This document shows, one piece after another, positions 9,236 through 17,352 of a stretch of 64,000 nt of DNA. The translations under genes were made by a program, and so were the position numbers. Below the pieces are notes generated by a model that was not told the DNA's origin, made no database searches, and saw only the letters and a program-made list of their open reading frames with translations. The stretch comes from an uncultured Lachnospiraceae bacterium (GTDB taxonomy: Bacteria; Bacillota; Clostridia; Lachnospirales; Lachnospiraceae). The number at the start of each line of letters is the position of its first letter. Within the stretch, counting starts at the first letter, position 1. The stretch lies in contig CAMEJJ010000002.1 of the NCBI GenBank assembly GCA_945919795.1, positions 62,001-126,000 of the forward strand, in the 5' to 3' direction.

Positions 9236-10081
9236 ATGGCAGAATTAATTGATGGAAAAACAATATCAACAATCATTAAAGATGAATGCAGAGAAAAAGT
9301 TGCCGAATATAAAAAGCAGGGGATTTCAATTTGTCTTGCTGTTATTCAGGTTGGAAATGATCCTGCCAGTTCGGTTTATGTCAATAACAAAAAGAAAGCA
9401 TGCGCATACATTGGAATCGATTCTCTTTCTTATGAATTACCGGAAGAGACAACACAGGAAGAATTGCTTGCATTGATTGAGGAGTTAAATCAAAAGAAAG
9501 AAGTTAATGGTATACTGGTACAATTACCGGTTCCTAAGCATATTGATGAAAAAACAATTATTAATGCAATTAGTCCCAAGAAGGATGTTGACGGTTTTCA
9601 TCCACAGAGTGTAGGTTCCTTATGTATCGGACAACCGGGGTTCGTATCCTGTACACCGGCAGGTATTATTGAATTATTGAAACGCACAAATGTTGATATA
9701 TCCGGCAAACATTGTGTGGTAATCGGTAGAAGTAATATTGTCGGTAAACCTATGGCTTTGCTTATGTTACGTGAAAATGCAACAGTTACCGTTACACATT
9801 CTAAAACAAAGAATATCAAAGAGATTACAAAGCAGGCAGACATTTTAATTGTTGCAATCGGTAAACCGAAATATGTTGATGCTTCTTATGTGAAAGAAGG
9901 TGCAGTTGTTATCGATGTTGGTATTCACAGAAATGAAGATAACAAATTATGCGGAGATGTTGATTTTGAATCGGTTAAAACAATCGCATCAGCAATTACA
10001 CCGGTTCCCGGTGGTGTTGGTCCAATGACGATTGCCATGTTGATGAAAAACTGTGTTGACAGTGTTTCATTACAGCAATAA
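9236..10081 (+). CDS. folD: Bifunctional methylene-THF dehydrogenase/methenyl-THF cyclohydrolase
   Basis: 281 residues, full length. It interconverts 5,10-methylene-, methenyl- and 10-formyl-tetrahydrofolate. Visible motifs are SSVYVNNKKKAC, carrying the catalytic lysine; ILVQLPVPKHID; the dinucleotide fold GRSNIVGKPMALLML (about 163-177); and PVPGGVGPMTIAML near the C-terminus. AAAGGAG upstream fixes the start. In the 88-base gap after fhs there is a 7-base inverted repeat (9172-9178 with 9196-9202) but no T run and no recognisable folate riboswitch; the two genes are probably cotranscribed. Confidence 0.97.
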   Translation: MAELIDGKTISTIIKDECREKVAEYKKQGISICLAVIQVGNDPASSVYVNNKKKACAYIGIDSLSYELPEETTQEELLALIEELNQKKEVNGILVQLPVPKHIDEKTIINAISPKKDVDGFHPQSVGSLCIGQPGFVSCTPAGIIELLKRTNVDISGKHCVVIGRSNIVGKPMALLMLRENATVTVTHSKTKNIKEITKQADILIVAIGKPKYVDASYVKEGAVVIDVGIHRNEDNKLCGDVDFESVKTIASAITPVPGGVGPMTIAMLMKNCVDSVSLQQ

Positions 10082-10143
10082 AACTGACGGGGATAATATT
10101 TTTTGACCAAATATTACGATATGAAACATATAGGAGATACCGT

Positions 10144-11607
10144 ATGACATGTCCACATTGTGGTGGAGAAATGCTTCCCGAACAGGTCTTTTGTGAACAC
10201 TGTGGAAAAGAACGCCTGCTGGTTCCAGTTTATGAACCGGAAATTGAAGAAAGTGTTGCCGAATCCATGCATAATATCATGGATGATCTGGGTGGGAATA
10301 CTCCAAATCAAAATCATACAAAAGTAAATACATCAGGTAATACCGAAAACGATGCCAATCGTACATCAATTGATGAAGCAAAAAAAGAATCAAACGAGCC
10401 ACATGCAATGAAACAGTTGAATTTTTTTGCGTTTTCCGTGCTATCGCTTATAATTCTGGTTATTGTTTTTTCTATTGCTTTTTATTTATATACCGAAAAT
10501 TCCTATGATTATCATTATAAAAAAGCCATTTCTGCATTTGAAACGCATCAGATGGAAGAGGCTGTTTATCAGACGGATTATTGCTTGTCAAAAGAACCTG
10601 ATAATGTTGAACTTTTGCTTTTAAAACTTCATATTTATCTGCAACAAAGTATGACCCAACAGGCTTTGGAAACAGCGAACTTGATTCTATCCTATGATTC
10701 TGAAAATGAAGAAGCGCTGGAGTGTATTATTGCTAATTACATAGAAAATGAAGAATATATAAAACTGAGTAAATTTTTGGAAAAATGTTCAGTTTCTGAG
10801 ATCCGACAAAAGTATTCCCAGTACTTAGCATCATCGCCAGAATACAGTGATGTGGAAGGAGAATATGACACGTCGATTTCTTTGAAGCTTTTTTCTGTTG
10901 GAAACGGTGATATTTACTATACTTTAGATGGGACAACTCCCAGCAAGTATTCGACCAGATATACTTCACCAATCAAATTAATATCCGGTGAATACCTTGT
11001 TTCGTCTGTTTATATTAATGAATACGGAATTAGTAGTGAAGTTGTTTCCAAAAAATATGTCATTCAATCCGATTTTGAATTGATACCCAACGTATCTGTT
11101 GAATCAGGCACCTATCAAATGCCACAAATAATTTGTGTCGATGTTCCGGACGAGGAATATATTGTTTATTATACGACGGATGGTTCCACTCCGGATTTAG
11201 ATAGTAATATTTATACAGATGCTTTTCCGATGCCACTTGGAAACAGTGTTTTCAAATTTCTGATGATTGACTCGGAAGGTAATGAAAGTGATGTTGTTAC
11301 TTGTCAGTACAGATGTGTTCCGGAAACAAATTATGATACAGAACAGGCTATTTTCATTCTTAAGCAGAATCTTGCTGCACAAGGTAAATTATTGGATCCT
11401 GGATTTTCGGGCGAACAAAAAGTATATGCAATTGACAGTGCTATAACCAAAGATGGTGCAGTATATTATCTGATTTATGAATATTTACAAAGCGAAAACG
11501 GTTCCATGATGAAAACCGGAGATATTTTTGCTTTTCATGTTTTGGATGCAACAATTTTCAGAGCAACTGTTTCATCCGACGGAACTGTTTCATTATCGGA
11601 TTTTTAA
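10144..11607 (+). CDS. Zinc-ribbon, single-span membrane protein with chitobiase-type C-terminal repeats
   Basis: 487 residues. The N-terminus has a zinc ribbon (Cys3, Cys6, Cys17, Cys20). A disordered stretch runs to about 90, followed by one membrane helix at about 93-116. Beyond it are helical repeats resembling TPRs (about 118-215), then two copies of the short beta module found at the C-terminus of chitobiase/hexosaminidases: YYTLDGTTPSKYSTRYTSP (about 258-276) and YYTTDGSTPDLDSNIYTD. A final beta-rich domain of about 95 residues closes the protein. Inferred topology: ribbon in the cytosol, repeats outside. The chitobiase module often sits in surface proteins and may bind wall or carbohydrate; no catalytic domain is seen. 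Function unknown. Confidence 0.75.
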   Translation: MTCPHCGGEMLPEQVFCEHCGKERLLVPVYEPEIEESVAESMHNIMDDLGGNTPNQNHTKVNTSGNTENDANRTSIDEAKKESNEPHAMKQLNFFAFSVLSLIILVIVFSIAFYLYTENSYDYHYKKAISAFETHQMEEAVYQTDYCLSKEPDNVELLLLKLHIYLQQSMTQQALETANLILSYDSENEEALECIIANYIENEEYIKLSKFLEKCSVSEIRQKYSQYLASSPEYSDVEGEYDTSISLKLFSVGNGDIYYTLDGTTPSKYSTRYTSPIKLISGEYLVSSVYINEYGISSEVVSKKYVIQSDFELIPNVSVESGTYQMPQIICVDVPDEEYIVYYTTDGSTPDLDSNIYTDAFPMPLGNSVFKFLMIDSEGNESDVVTCQYRCVPETNYDTEQAIFILKQNLAAQGKLLDPGFSGEQKVYAIDSAITKDGAVYYLIYEYLQSENGSMMKTGDIFAFHVLDATIFRATVSSDGTVSLSDF

Positions 11608-11697
11608 TGGATATGTATTGCGTTTTTTGTTTTTTTTCGATATGATTGACAAGATAGTGTTATTTTAAGCAATATGCTTATCAGCAGGAGGATAAAA

Positions 11698-12588
11698 ATG
11701 TACAAAATTGTAGATGCGAGAGAACTGACAACAAACATTTACCTTTTTGAAGTGGAAGCAAAAAGAGTAGCAAAGTCCTGTTTACCCGGACAGTTTGTCA
11801 TTGTTCGAACAAATGAAGATTCAGAAAGAATTCCTTTAACAATCAGCGATTATAATCGTGAAAAAGGAACCATAACCATTGTTGTACAAACAATCGGAGC
11901 AGGTACAACCATGATGAAATCATTGAAAACAGGAGATTATTTCCATGATTTTGTCGGACCTTTGGGAAAAGCTTCTGATTTATGTTATGAAGATATAGAT
12001 GAATTAAAAAAGAAAAGTATCATATTTGTAGCAGGTGGTTTAGGAACCGCTCCTGTATATCCACAGGTTAAGTGGTTACATGAGCATGGAGTTGATGCTG
12101 ATGTTATTATCGGTGCTAAAACGAAAGATCTTTTGATTTATGAAGATGAGATGAAAGCTGTTGCCGCAAATCTGTATGTTACAACAGATGATGGTTCTTA
12201 TGGACGTAGTGGTATGGTTACCAAGACGCTTACCGATCTGGTAAAAGAAGAGGGAAAACAGTATAATCATTGTGTTGCCATCGGTCCAATGATTATGATG
12301 AAATTTGTCTGCTTAACAACAAAAGAACTGAATATTCCTACAATTGTTTCCATGAATCCGATTATGGTTGACGGAACCGGAATGTGTGGAGCTTGTCGTT
12401 TGACAGTTGGCGGTGAAGTGAAGTTTGCTTGTGTGGATGGTCCTGAATTTGACGGTCATTTAGTTGACTTTGATCAGGCAATGAAACGTCAGGCTATTTA
12501 TAAGACTGCTGAAGGCAGAGCCTTCTTAAAACAACAGGAAGGTGATACACATCACGGTGGATGTGGAATTTGCGGAGGTGATAAATAA
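11698..12588 (+). CDS. nfnA: NfnA-type flavoprotein/2Fe-2S subunit
   Basis: 296 residues of the ferredoxin-NADP reductase/PyrK superfamily. An FAD-binding barrel (about 1-100; PGQFVIVRTN, RIPLTISDY, GAGTTMM) is followed by an NAD-binding domain starting FVAGGLGTAPVYPQ. A C-terminal iron-sulfur motif has cysteines in GMCGACRLTVGGEVKFACVDGPEFDGH. With the next gene it matches the small subunit of NADH-dependent ferredoxin:NADP oxidoreductase, an electron-bifurcating transhydrogenase that couples NADH, NADPH and reduced ferredoxin in anaerobes. ATG 11698 is chosen over one at 11674 because CAGGAGG (11684-11690) lies between them. The stop overlaps the next ATG (TAATG). Confidence 0.88.
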   Translation: MYKIVDARELTTNIYLFEVEAKRVAKSCLPGQFVIVRTNEDSERIPLTISDYNREKGTITIVVQTIGAGTTMMKSLKTGDYFHDFVGPLGKASDLCYEDIDELKKKSIIFVAGGLGTAPVYPQVKWLHEHGVDADVIIGAKTKDLLIYEDEMKAVAANLYVTTDDGSYGRSGMVTKTLTDLVKEEGKQYNHCVAIGPMIMMKFVCLTTKELNIPTIVSMNPIMVDGTGMCGACRLTVGGEVKFACVDGPEFDGHLVDFDQAMKRQAIYKTAEGRAFLKQQEGDTHHGGCGICGGDK

Positions 12589-13973
12589 TGGATGTTTTAA
12601 ATAAAATACCGGTCAGCGAGCAGGACCCCAAAGAAAGAGCTCATAATTTCGATGAAGTATGTTTAGGTTATAAAGCAGAAGAAGCACAATGTGAAGCTTC
12701 CAGATGTATTAATTGTAAAAATGCACAGTGTATCAAAGGATGTCCTGTTGCAATTAATATTCCCGGTTTCATAGAACAGGTGAAAAACGGTGATTTTGAA
12801 GCCGCATATCGGATTATTTCTGAATCCAGTGCTTTGCCCGCTATCTGTGGTCGAGTTTGTCCGCAGGAAAGTCAGTGTGAAGGAAAATGTATCCGTGGAA
12901 TCAAAGGTGATCCTATTTCCATCGGTAAATTAGAGCGTTTTGTTGCAGACTGGGCAAGAGAAAACAATATCAAACCTCAGGGTGCTAAAGAATTAAATGG
13001 AAAAAAGGTTGCTGTCATTGGTTCCGGACCTGCAGGATTAACATGTGCGGGTGATCTTGCAAAGCTTGGATATGATGTGACGATTTTTGAAGCACTTCAT
13101 GAACCCGGTGGTGTTTTGGTTTATGGTATTCCGGAGTTCCGTTTGCCGAAAGAAGATGTTGTGAAAAAAGAAATTGAAAATGTAAAATCACTTGGTGTTA
13201 AAATTGAAACCAACGTAGTTATCGGTAAATCTACAACCATTGATGAATTATTGGAAGAAGAAGGATTTGATGCTGTATTTATCGGTTCCGGTGCAGGTCT
13301 TCCCAAGTTTATGGGAATTCCCGGTGAGCAGGCAAACGGTGTATTTTCAGCCAATGAGTATTTGACAAGATCTAATCTTATGAAAGCTTTTAAAGAAGAT
13401 TCAGATACTCCTATTATGCGTGCAACAAAAGTTGCGGTAGTCGGTGGTGGAAATGTTGCCATGGATGCTGCGCGTACAGCTCTTCGTTTAGGTGCTGAAG
13501 TTCATGTTGTATATCGAAGAAGTGAAGAAGAGCTTCCTGCCAGAAAAGAAGAAGTTCATCACGCAAAAGAAGAAGGAATTATCTTTGATTTATTGACTAA
13601 TCCGGTTGAAATTCTTTCTGATGAAAACGGATGGGTAAGTGGAATCAAATGTATAAAAATGGAATTGGGTGAACCCGATGCGTCCGGCAGAAGACGTCCT
13701 GTGGAAGTTGCCGGTTCCGAATTTGTTATGGATGTAGATTGTGTCATCATGTCCCTGGGTACTTCCCCGAATCCTTTGATTTCATCTACAACCAAAGGAT
13801 TGGAAATCAATAACCGTAAATGTATTGTTGCAGATGAAGAATACGGTAAAACCACAAAAGATGCTGTATATGCGGGCGGAGATGCCGTTACCGGTGCTGC
13901 AACCGTTATTTTAGCAATGGGCGCAGGCAAAGCAGCTGCAAAAGGTATTCATGAATATCTGTCAAACAAATGA
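12588..13973 (+). CDS. nfnB: NfnB-type flavoprotein (GltD-like) subunit
   Basis: 461 residues, similar in layout to the small subunit of glutamate synthase. An N-terminal domain binds two 4Fe-4S clusters (cysteines in CEASRCINCKNAQCIKGCP and CGRVCPQESQCEGKC). An FAD fold follows at about 140 (VAVIGSGPAGLTCAGDLAKL), then an NADPH fold at about 283 (VAVVGGGNVAMDAARTALRL, VVYRRSEEELPAR) and a final FAD contact near AVYAGGDAVTGAATVI. Pairing with the upstream FAD/2Fe-2S gene, rather than with a large gltA/gltB synthase gene, supports the Nfn reading: NADPH plus ferredoxin exchange with NADH. It starts inside the upstream stop, so the subunits are made in a fixed ratio. Confidence 0.9.
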   Translation: MDVLNKIPVSEQDPKERAHNFDEVCLGYKAEEAQCEASRCINCKNAQCIKGCPVAINIPGFIEQVKNGDFEAAYRIISESSALPAICGRVCPQESQCEGKCIRGIKGDPISIGKLERFVADWARENNIKPQGAKELNGKKVAVIGSGPAGLTCAGDLAKLGYDVTIFEALHEPGGVLVYGIPEFRLPKEDVVKKEIENVKSLGVKIETNVVIGKSTTIDELLEEEGFDAVFIGSGAGLPKFMGIPGEQANGVFSANEYLTRSNLMKAFKEDSDTPIMRATKVAVVGGGNVAMDAARTALRLGAEVHVVYRRSEEELPARKEEVHHAKEEGIIFDLLTNPVEILSDENGWVSGIKCIKMELGEPDASGRRRPVEVAGSEFVMDVDCVIMSLGTSPNPLISSTTKGLEINNRKCIVADEEYGKTTKDAVYAGGDAVTGAATVILAMGAGKAAAKGIHEYLSNK

Positions 13974-13994
13974 TGAAAATGGAGAACAAAACAA

Positions 13995-14822
13995 ATGCCC
14001 TTTTGTCCAAAATGTAAAAACGAATATCGCAAAGGCTTTACAGAATGTCATGAATGTAAAATTCCTTTGGTTGATTCTTTAGAAGAAGCCAATGCAATGC
14101 AGATAAAACCTAAGCGAGTCTTTGATGTTAACGATGAAAGATCCTATGAATTTTTGGATCAATATAAAGAAGAAGCCGAAGAGGAAGAGGATAGTGAAAT
14201 TGTCTCATACAGCGATTTGACCTTTTCTGAAAAGCAATTTCAAAAAAATGAAGAAGAAAGTGATGATGATTTGGAAGTCGTTGCGCCGATATCTGAACAG
14301 ATGATGCGTCAACGTCAAATTGCCGAAGCCATCAGAAAACAATCCTCTTATGTCGATAAAAAGCAAAAAATCGAAGATTACAAATCCAGTGGCTTTGTTT
14401 TGACTTTGGTTGGTGGCGTCGGACTTGTTGCTTTGGTGCTTTTATATCTGGGCATTATTCCGGGCTTTTCCGGTTTAAAAAGCAATTATATGTTTATGGG
14501 CGTTATGCTCGTGATGTTTATTGTTTTTATTATTGCCGGAATTGTATCATTTGCACAGATTAAGACCATTATTCTGGAGGCAGAAGCAGATGATGATCTG
14601 ATTTCGCGTGTGAATCAGTTTTTTGACGAATATCTTACGGTTGAAAAACTGGCAAAAGAAGTTGTATGTGGTAAAAATGATACAGAAGAAGAATTGTACT
14701 TTAAACGTACCGAGTATATGACACGTGTTTTACTTCAGAAATTTCCTGAAATGAATGAATCCTTACGCGAAAAAATTATTGATGATAAATACGGCGAAAT
14801 GTATGAAAATAACAATCATTAG
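13995..14822 (+). CDS. Zinc-ribbon protein with two membrane helices
   Basis: 275 residues, no family name recognised. The N-terminus is a zinc ribbon with CPKC and CHEC pairs (Cys4, Cys7, Cys18, Cys21). An acidic segment (about 45-110, many Glu and Asp) follows, then a basic helix, two membrane helices (about 134-158 and 165-190) and a soluble helical tail of about 80 residues. Both ends are predicted in the cytosol. It is the second ribbon-plus-membrane protein in this operon, with no sequence likeness outside the ribbon to the first. GGAG precedes the ATG, and the end overlaps the RlmH gene by 20 bases, so translation is coupled. Confidence 0.7.
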   Translation: MPFCPKCKNEYRKGFTECHECKIPLVDSLEEANAMQIKPKRVFDVNDERSYEFLDQYKEEAEEEEDSEIVSYSDLTFSEKQFQKNEEESDDDLEVVAPISEQMMRQRQIAEAIRKQSSYVDKKQKIEDYKSSGFVLTLVGGVGLVALVLLYLGIIPGFSGLKSNYMFMGVMLVMFIVFIIAGIVSFAQIKTIILEAEADDDLISRVNQFFDEYLTVEKLAKEVVCGKNDTEEELYFKRTEYMTRVLLQKFPEMNESLREKIIDDKYGEMYENNNH

Positions 14823-15282
14823 TGTTGGGAAAATCAAAGAAAAATTTTATCGGGAGGCGGTTGCAGAATATGCAAAGCGCCTCTCTTCGTATTGTAAATT
14901 TCAAATCATTGAATTAGCAGATGAAAAAACTCCTGAAAATGCGTCACTCGAACTGGAAAACCAGATTAAAGACAAAGAAGGAGAACGTATAATAAAAGCA
15001 ATTGATGAAAAAGGATATTTAATTGCTTTGGCAATTGAAGGAAAAAAACTCGATTCCGTTCAATTTTCAAATCGTTTAGAAAAAATAATGATTAATGGGA
15101 ACAGCCATATTCAGTTTATTATAGGCGGCTCCTTAGGTCTTTCCGAAAAAGTTTTAAAAAAAGCAGATGAAAAAATCAGCTTTTCTGATATGACATTTCC
15201 GCATCAGCTCATGCGTGTCATCTTGTCAGAGCAGATTTATCGTGCCTTTCGCATTATGAATCATGAGCCTTATCATAAATAA
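14803..15282 (+). CDS. rlmH: 23S rRNA (pseudouridine1915-N3)-methyltransferase
   Basis: 159 residues, exactly the family's length. RlmH is a SPOUT methyltransferase that uses S-adenosylmethionine to methylate pseudouridine 1915 in helix 69 of 23S rRNA. The start is MKITIISVGKIKEKFY; the knotted cofactor site is FIIGGSLGLSEKVL; the C-terminus MTFPHQLMRVILSEQIYRA, ending HEPYHK, is the rRNA-binding and catalytic signature. An in-frame start at 14755 would add 16 residues that do not belong to the family, so ATG 14803 inside the previous gene is chosen. Confidence 0.96.
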   Translation: MKITIISVGKIKEKFYREAVAEYAKRLSSYCKFQIIELADEKTPENASLELENQIKDKEGERIIKAIDEKGYLIALAIEGKKLDSVQFSNRLEKIMINGNSHIQFIIGGSLGLSEKVLKKADEKISFSDMTFPHQLMRVILSEQIYRAFRIMNHEPYHK

Positions 15283-15308
15283 TAAGTGTATATTTGTAAA
15301 ATTATTAC

Positions 15309-15337
15309 TTGACATATTCGATTTTACACTTTACTAT
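15309..15337 (+). promoter_or_regulatory. Promoter upstream of the alanine symporter
   Basis: A perfect TTGACA at 15309-15314, a 17-base spacer and TACTAT at 15332-15337; a better-matching TATAGT at 15335-15340 would need a 20-base spacer. Transcription would start near 15344, only a few bases before the hairpin below. Confidence 0.65.
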
Positions 15338-15350
15338 AGTAAAGAAGTCA

Positions 15351-15388
15351 ACGGAGACAACATAGTATATGGTGCTGTCTCCGTTTTT
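15351..15388 (+). terminator. Terminator or attenuator in the symporter leader
   Basis: A perfect 9-base stem, 15351-15359 against 15376-15384, 16-base loop, then TTTTT. It lies between the promoter and the symporter ATG (15416). The left arm contains GGAG, and an ATG at 15369 opens a 7-codon frame (MVLSPFF, then TGA) through the right arm. It could simply end the rlmH operon; because the promoter lies upstream of it, attenuation of the symporter is also possible. Confidence 0.75.
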
Positions 15389-15415
15389 CTGATTATTTGA
15401 GAGGGAGATGTTAAA

Positions 15416-16825
15416 ATGGACAGATTAAATGAAATTGTTGCAGCAGTCGATGATTTTGTCTGGGGACCGGTAATGCTTGTTCTTTTGGTTGGCACAGGAA
15501 TTTTTTTGACAATCAGAACCGGCTTTTTACCCTGGAGAAATTTACCGTATGCAATCAAAAGCACATTGAGTAAAGAGGCACGTACACAAAGCAGAGGTGA
15601 AGGTGATGTTTCACCGTTTTCCGCTCTGACAACGGCTTTGGCAGCGACAATCGGAACCGGTAATATTGTAGGTGTTGCAACCGCAATGGTAAGTGGTGGT
15701 CCCGGTGCATTGGTATGGATGTGGATTTCTGCCGCATTTGGTTTGACTTCTAAATTCAGTGAATGTATGCTTGCCATCAAATATCGTGAAAAAAATGAAA
15801 AAGGCGAAATGTCCGGTGGACCGATGTACACCATGAAAAAAGCACTTCCCAATAAAACTTTTGGTGCCGTTTTAGGATGGTTGTTTGCATTTTTTGCCGT
15901 TGTCGCTTCTTTTGGTATCGGTAATATGACACAGGGAAATTCCATTTCTTCAGCTATGTATGAAACATTCAATGTTCCTACCTGGATTACCGGTATTGTT
16001 ATTACCATACTGGCCTTAATCATTATTGTAGGCGGTATTCAGACTATTTCAAAGGTTTCATCCATTGTCGTTCCTTTTATGGCTATCTTTTATGTGATTG
16101 CCGGATTGATTGTTATCATTTTAAATTATCAAAATGTACCTTCCGGTCTTGCTATGATTTTCAAATGCGCCTTCAGCCTTCAAGCAGTTGAGGGTGGTGT
16201 TGCAGGAACAATTGTTGCATCCATGATGCAGGCTATGCGTTTTGGTGTAGCACGTGGTGTATTTTCAAATGAAGCAGGTATGGGTTCTGCCGCTATTACA
16301 GCTGCTGCAGCAACAACCGATCATCATGTTAGACAGGGCTATATCAATATGACCGGAACTTTCTGGGATACGATTGTTGTATGTACGATTACTGGTCTTG
16401 CAATTGCCAGTACAGGTGTGTTGGGCATGACAGATGAAACTGGTGCAATTGTTAAAGGTTCAGCTCTTACCATCGCAGCATTTAAATCTGTTTTAGGACC
16501 GCTTGGTTCATGGCTGGTTACAATCGGTATTGCGTTGTTTGCATTTTCTACCATCTTAGGTTGGGAATATCATGGTGAAAAAGCATGGGAGTATTTATTT
16601 AAAACGCATAAGTACAACATGATATATCGCATTGTTTTTTCTTTGATCGTTTTTGTAGGCGCTACACAGACATTGGATTTAGTTTGGAACTTTTCTGATA
16701 TTGCCAACGCATTGATGGCAATTCCAAACTTAATTTGTATGTTGCTCTTAAGTGGTGAAATTGCAAAAGACATAAAGGATTTTCAGGTTATTCTGAAAAA
16801 AGAAAAAGAAGAAGCTGGCCGATAA
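15416..16825 (+). CDS. alsT: Sodium:alanine symporter (AGCS family)
   Basis: 469 residues with about eleven membrane helices, of the alanine or glycine:cation symporter family, importing a small neutral amino acid with sodium. Signatures are GTGIFLTIRTGFLPWRN near the N-terminus, LAATIGTGNIVGVATAMVSGGPGALVWMW, SECMLAIKYRE, SGGPMYTM and FSNEAGMGSAAI, followed by GWEYHGEKAWEYLF. The substrate could be alanine, glycine or, as for some AlsT proteins, glutamine. GAGGGAGATG precedes the ATG. The gene stands alone, with a terminator-like leader hairpin and a strong terminator after it. Confidence 0.93.
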   Translation: MDRLNEIVAAVDDFVWGPVMLVLLVGTGIFLTIRTGFLPWRNLPYAIKSTLSKEARTQSRGEGDVSPFSALTTALAATIGTGNIVGVATAMVSGGPGALVWMWISAAFGLTSKFSECMLAIKYREKNEKGEMSGGPMYTMKKALPNKTFGAVLGWLFAFFAVVASFGIGNMTQGNSISSAMYETFNVPTWITGIVITILALIIIVGGIQTISKVSSIVVPFMAIFYVIAGLIVIILNYQNVPSGLAMIFKCAFSLQAVEGGVAGTIVASMMQAMRFGVARGVFSNEAGMGSAAITAAAATTDHHVRQGYINMTGTFWDTIVVCTITGLAIASTGVLGMTDETGAIVKGSALTIAAFKSVLGPLGSWLVTIGIALFAFSTILGWEYHGEKAWEYLFKTHKYNMIYRIVFSLIVFVGATQTLDLVWNFSDIANALMAIPNLICMLLLSGEIAKDIKDFQVILKKEKEEAGR

Positions 16826-16910
16826 TTCATCATCAGAGAGTCTTTGATCCAACATAATAACATACATAAAATACCTTATTTACCTGAGAAGGAAAAGGAA
16901 TGATACTATT

Positions 16911-16983
16911 AAGACTGTCCATAAAATCACTTATATGTCAAAATATTATGACAATTTTAATTGATGATTTTAAGGACAGTCTT
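16911..16983 (+). terminator. Long hairpin terminator after the symporter
   Basis: Arms of 19 bases (16911-16929 and 16965-16983) match at 18 positions; the inner loop has a second small stem (TGTCA with TGACA). A T-rich run follows (16982-16996). Confidence 0.8.
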
Positions 16984-17005
16984 TCTTTTATTTTATATTC
17001 TGTTA

Positions 17006-17014
17006 TGTTATAAT
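17006..17014 (+). promoter_or_regulatory. Extended -10 promoter for the NYN-LOTUS pair
   Basis: TG at 17006-17007, one base, then TATAAT at 17009-17014. No good -35 is seen at the right distance (TTTTAT at 16986-16991), as is common with extended -10 promoters. Confidence 0.6.
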
Positions 17015-17046
17015 TTTTATATATTTATATACAGGTGATGAAACAT

Positions 17047-17343
17047 ATGGATTTCGATTTTTCTGATGTGAAAGTACATAACGAGATAGAATTTTGTTCG
17101 GTTTGGGATGAGGATGTCAAAATGATGATAGAAAGAGCATTTTTAAAGAATCGTATTTCCTATTATGAAAAATGGAATGATTCCTCTTTTTTCAGCCGTT
17201 TATTTGGTGAATATGATTCTAAATGTACGCTCTGCATCAACAAATTGCAAATGGAAAAGGCTGTTGAAATCATGGAGGAGTTACCGCTAAACCGAAAAGA
17301 TTATGAAATGGTGTTAAAAAGAAACGATAAAACATTTTTTTAG
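17047..17343 (+). CDS. Small protein, possibly DUF2007-like
   Basis: 98 residues. The middle, MMIERAFLKNRISYYEKW with a later KAVEIMEELP, follows the two-helix, strand-rich pattern of the DUF2007 family (small proteins of unknown signalling role), but the match is weak and by eye only. GTG 17035 and ATG 17038 are in frame upstream, yet AGGTGA (17033-17038) works better as ribosome-binding site for ATG 17047. The gene is nine bases from the NYN-LOTUS gene, so they share a transcript. Function unknown. Confidence 0.6.
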   Translation: MDFDFSDVKVHNEIEFCSVWDEDVKMMIERAFLKNRISYYEKWNDSSFFSRLFGEYDSKCTLCINKLQMEKAVEIMEELPLNRKDYEMVLKRNDKTFF

Positions 17344-17352
17344 GAGATTCAG

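Noticed and set aside
15334..16023. Long minus-strand open frame (229 codons) opposite the symporter gene
   Set aside because: It mirrors a sure AGCS gene, has no start signal and no family likeness; it is a shadow frame. The same holds for the 236-codon frame opposite the nucleoside phosphorylase (18572-19282).
16900..17013. A 37-codon frame starting ATG 16900
   Set aside because: It runs through the symporter's terminator hairpin, is hydrophobic by chance of AT-rich sequence, and its ribosome-binding site is poorly placed.
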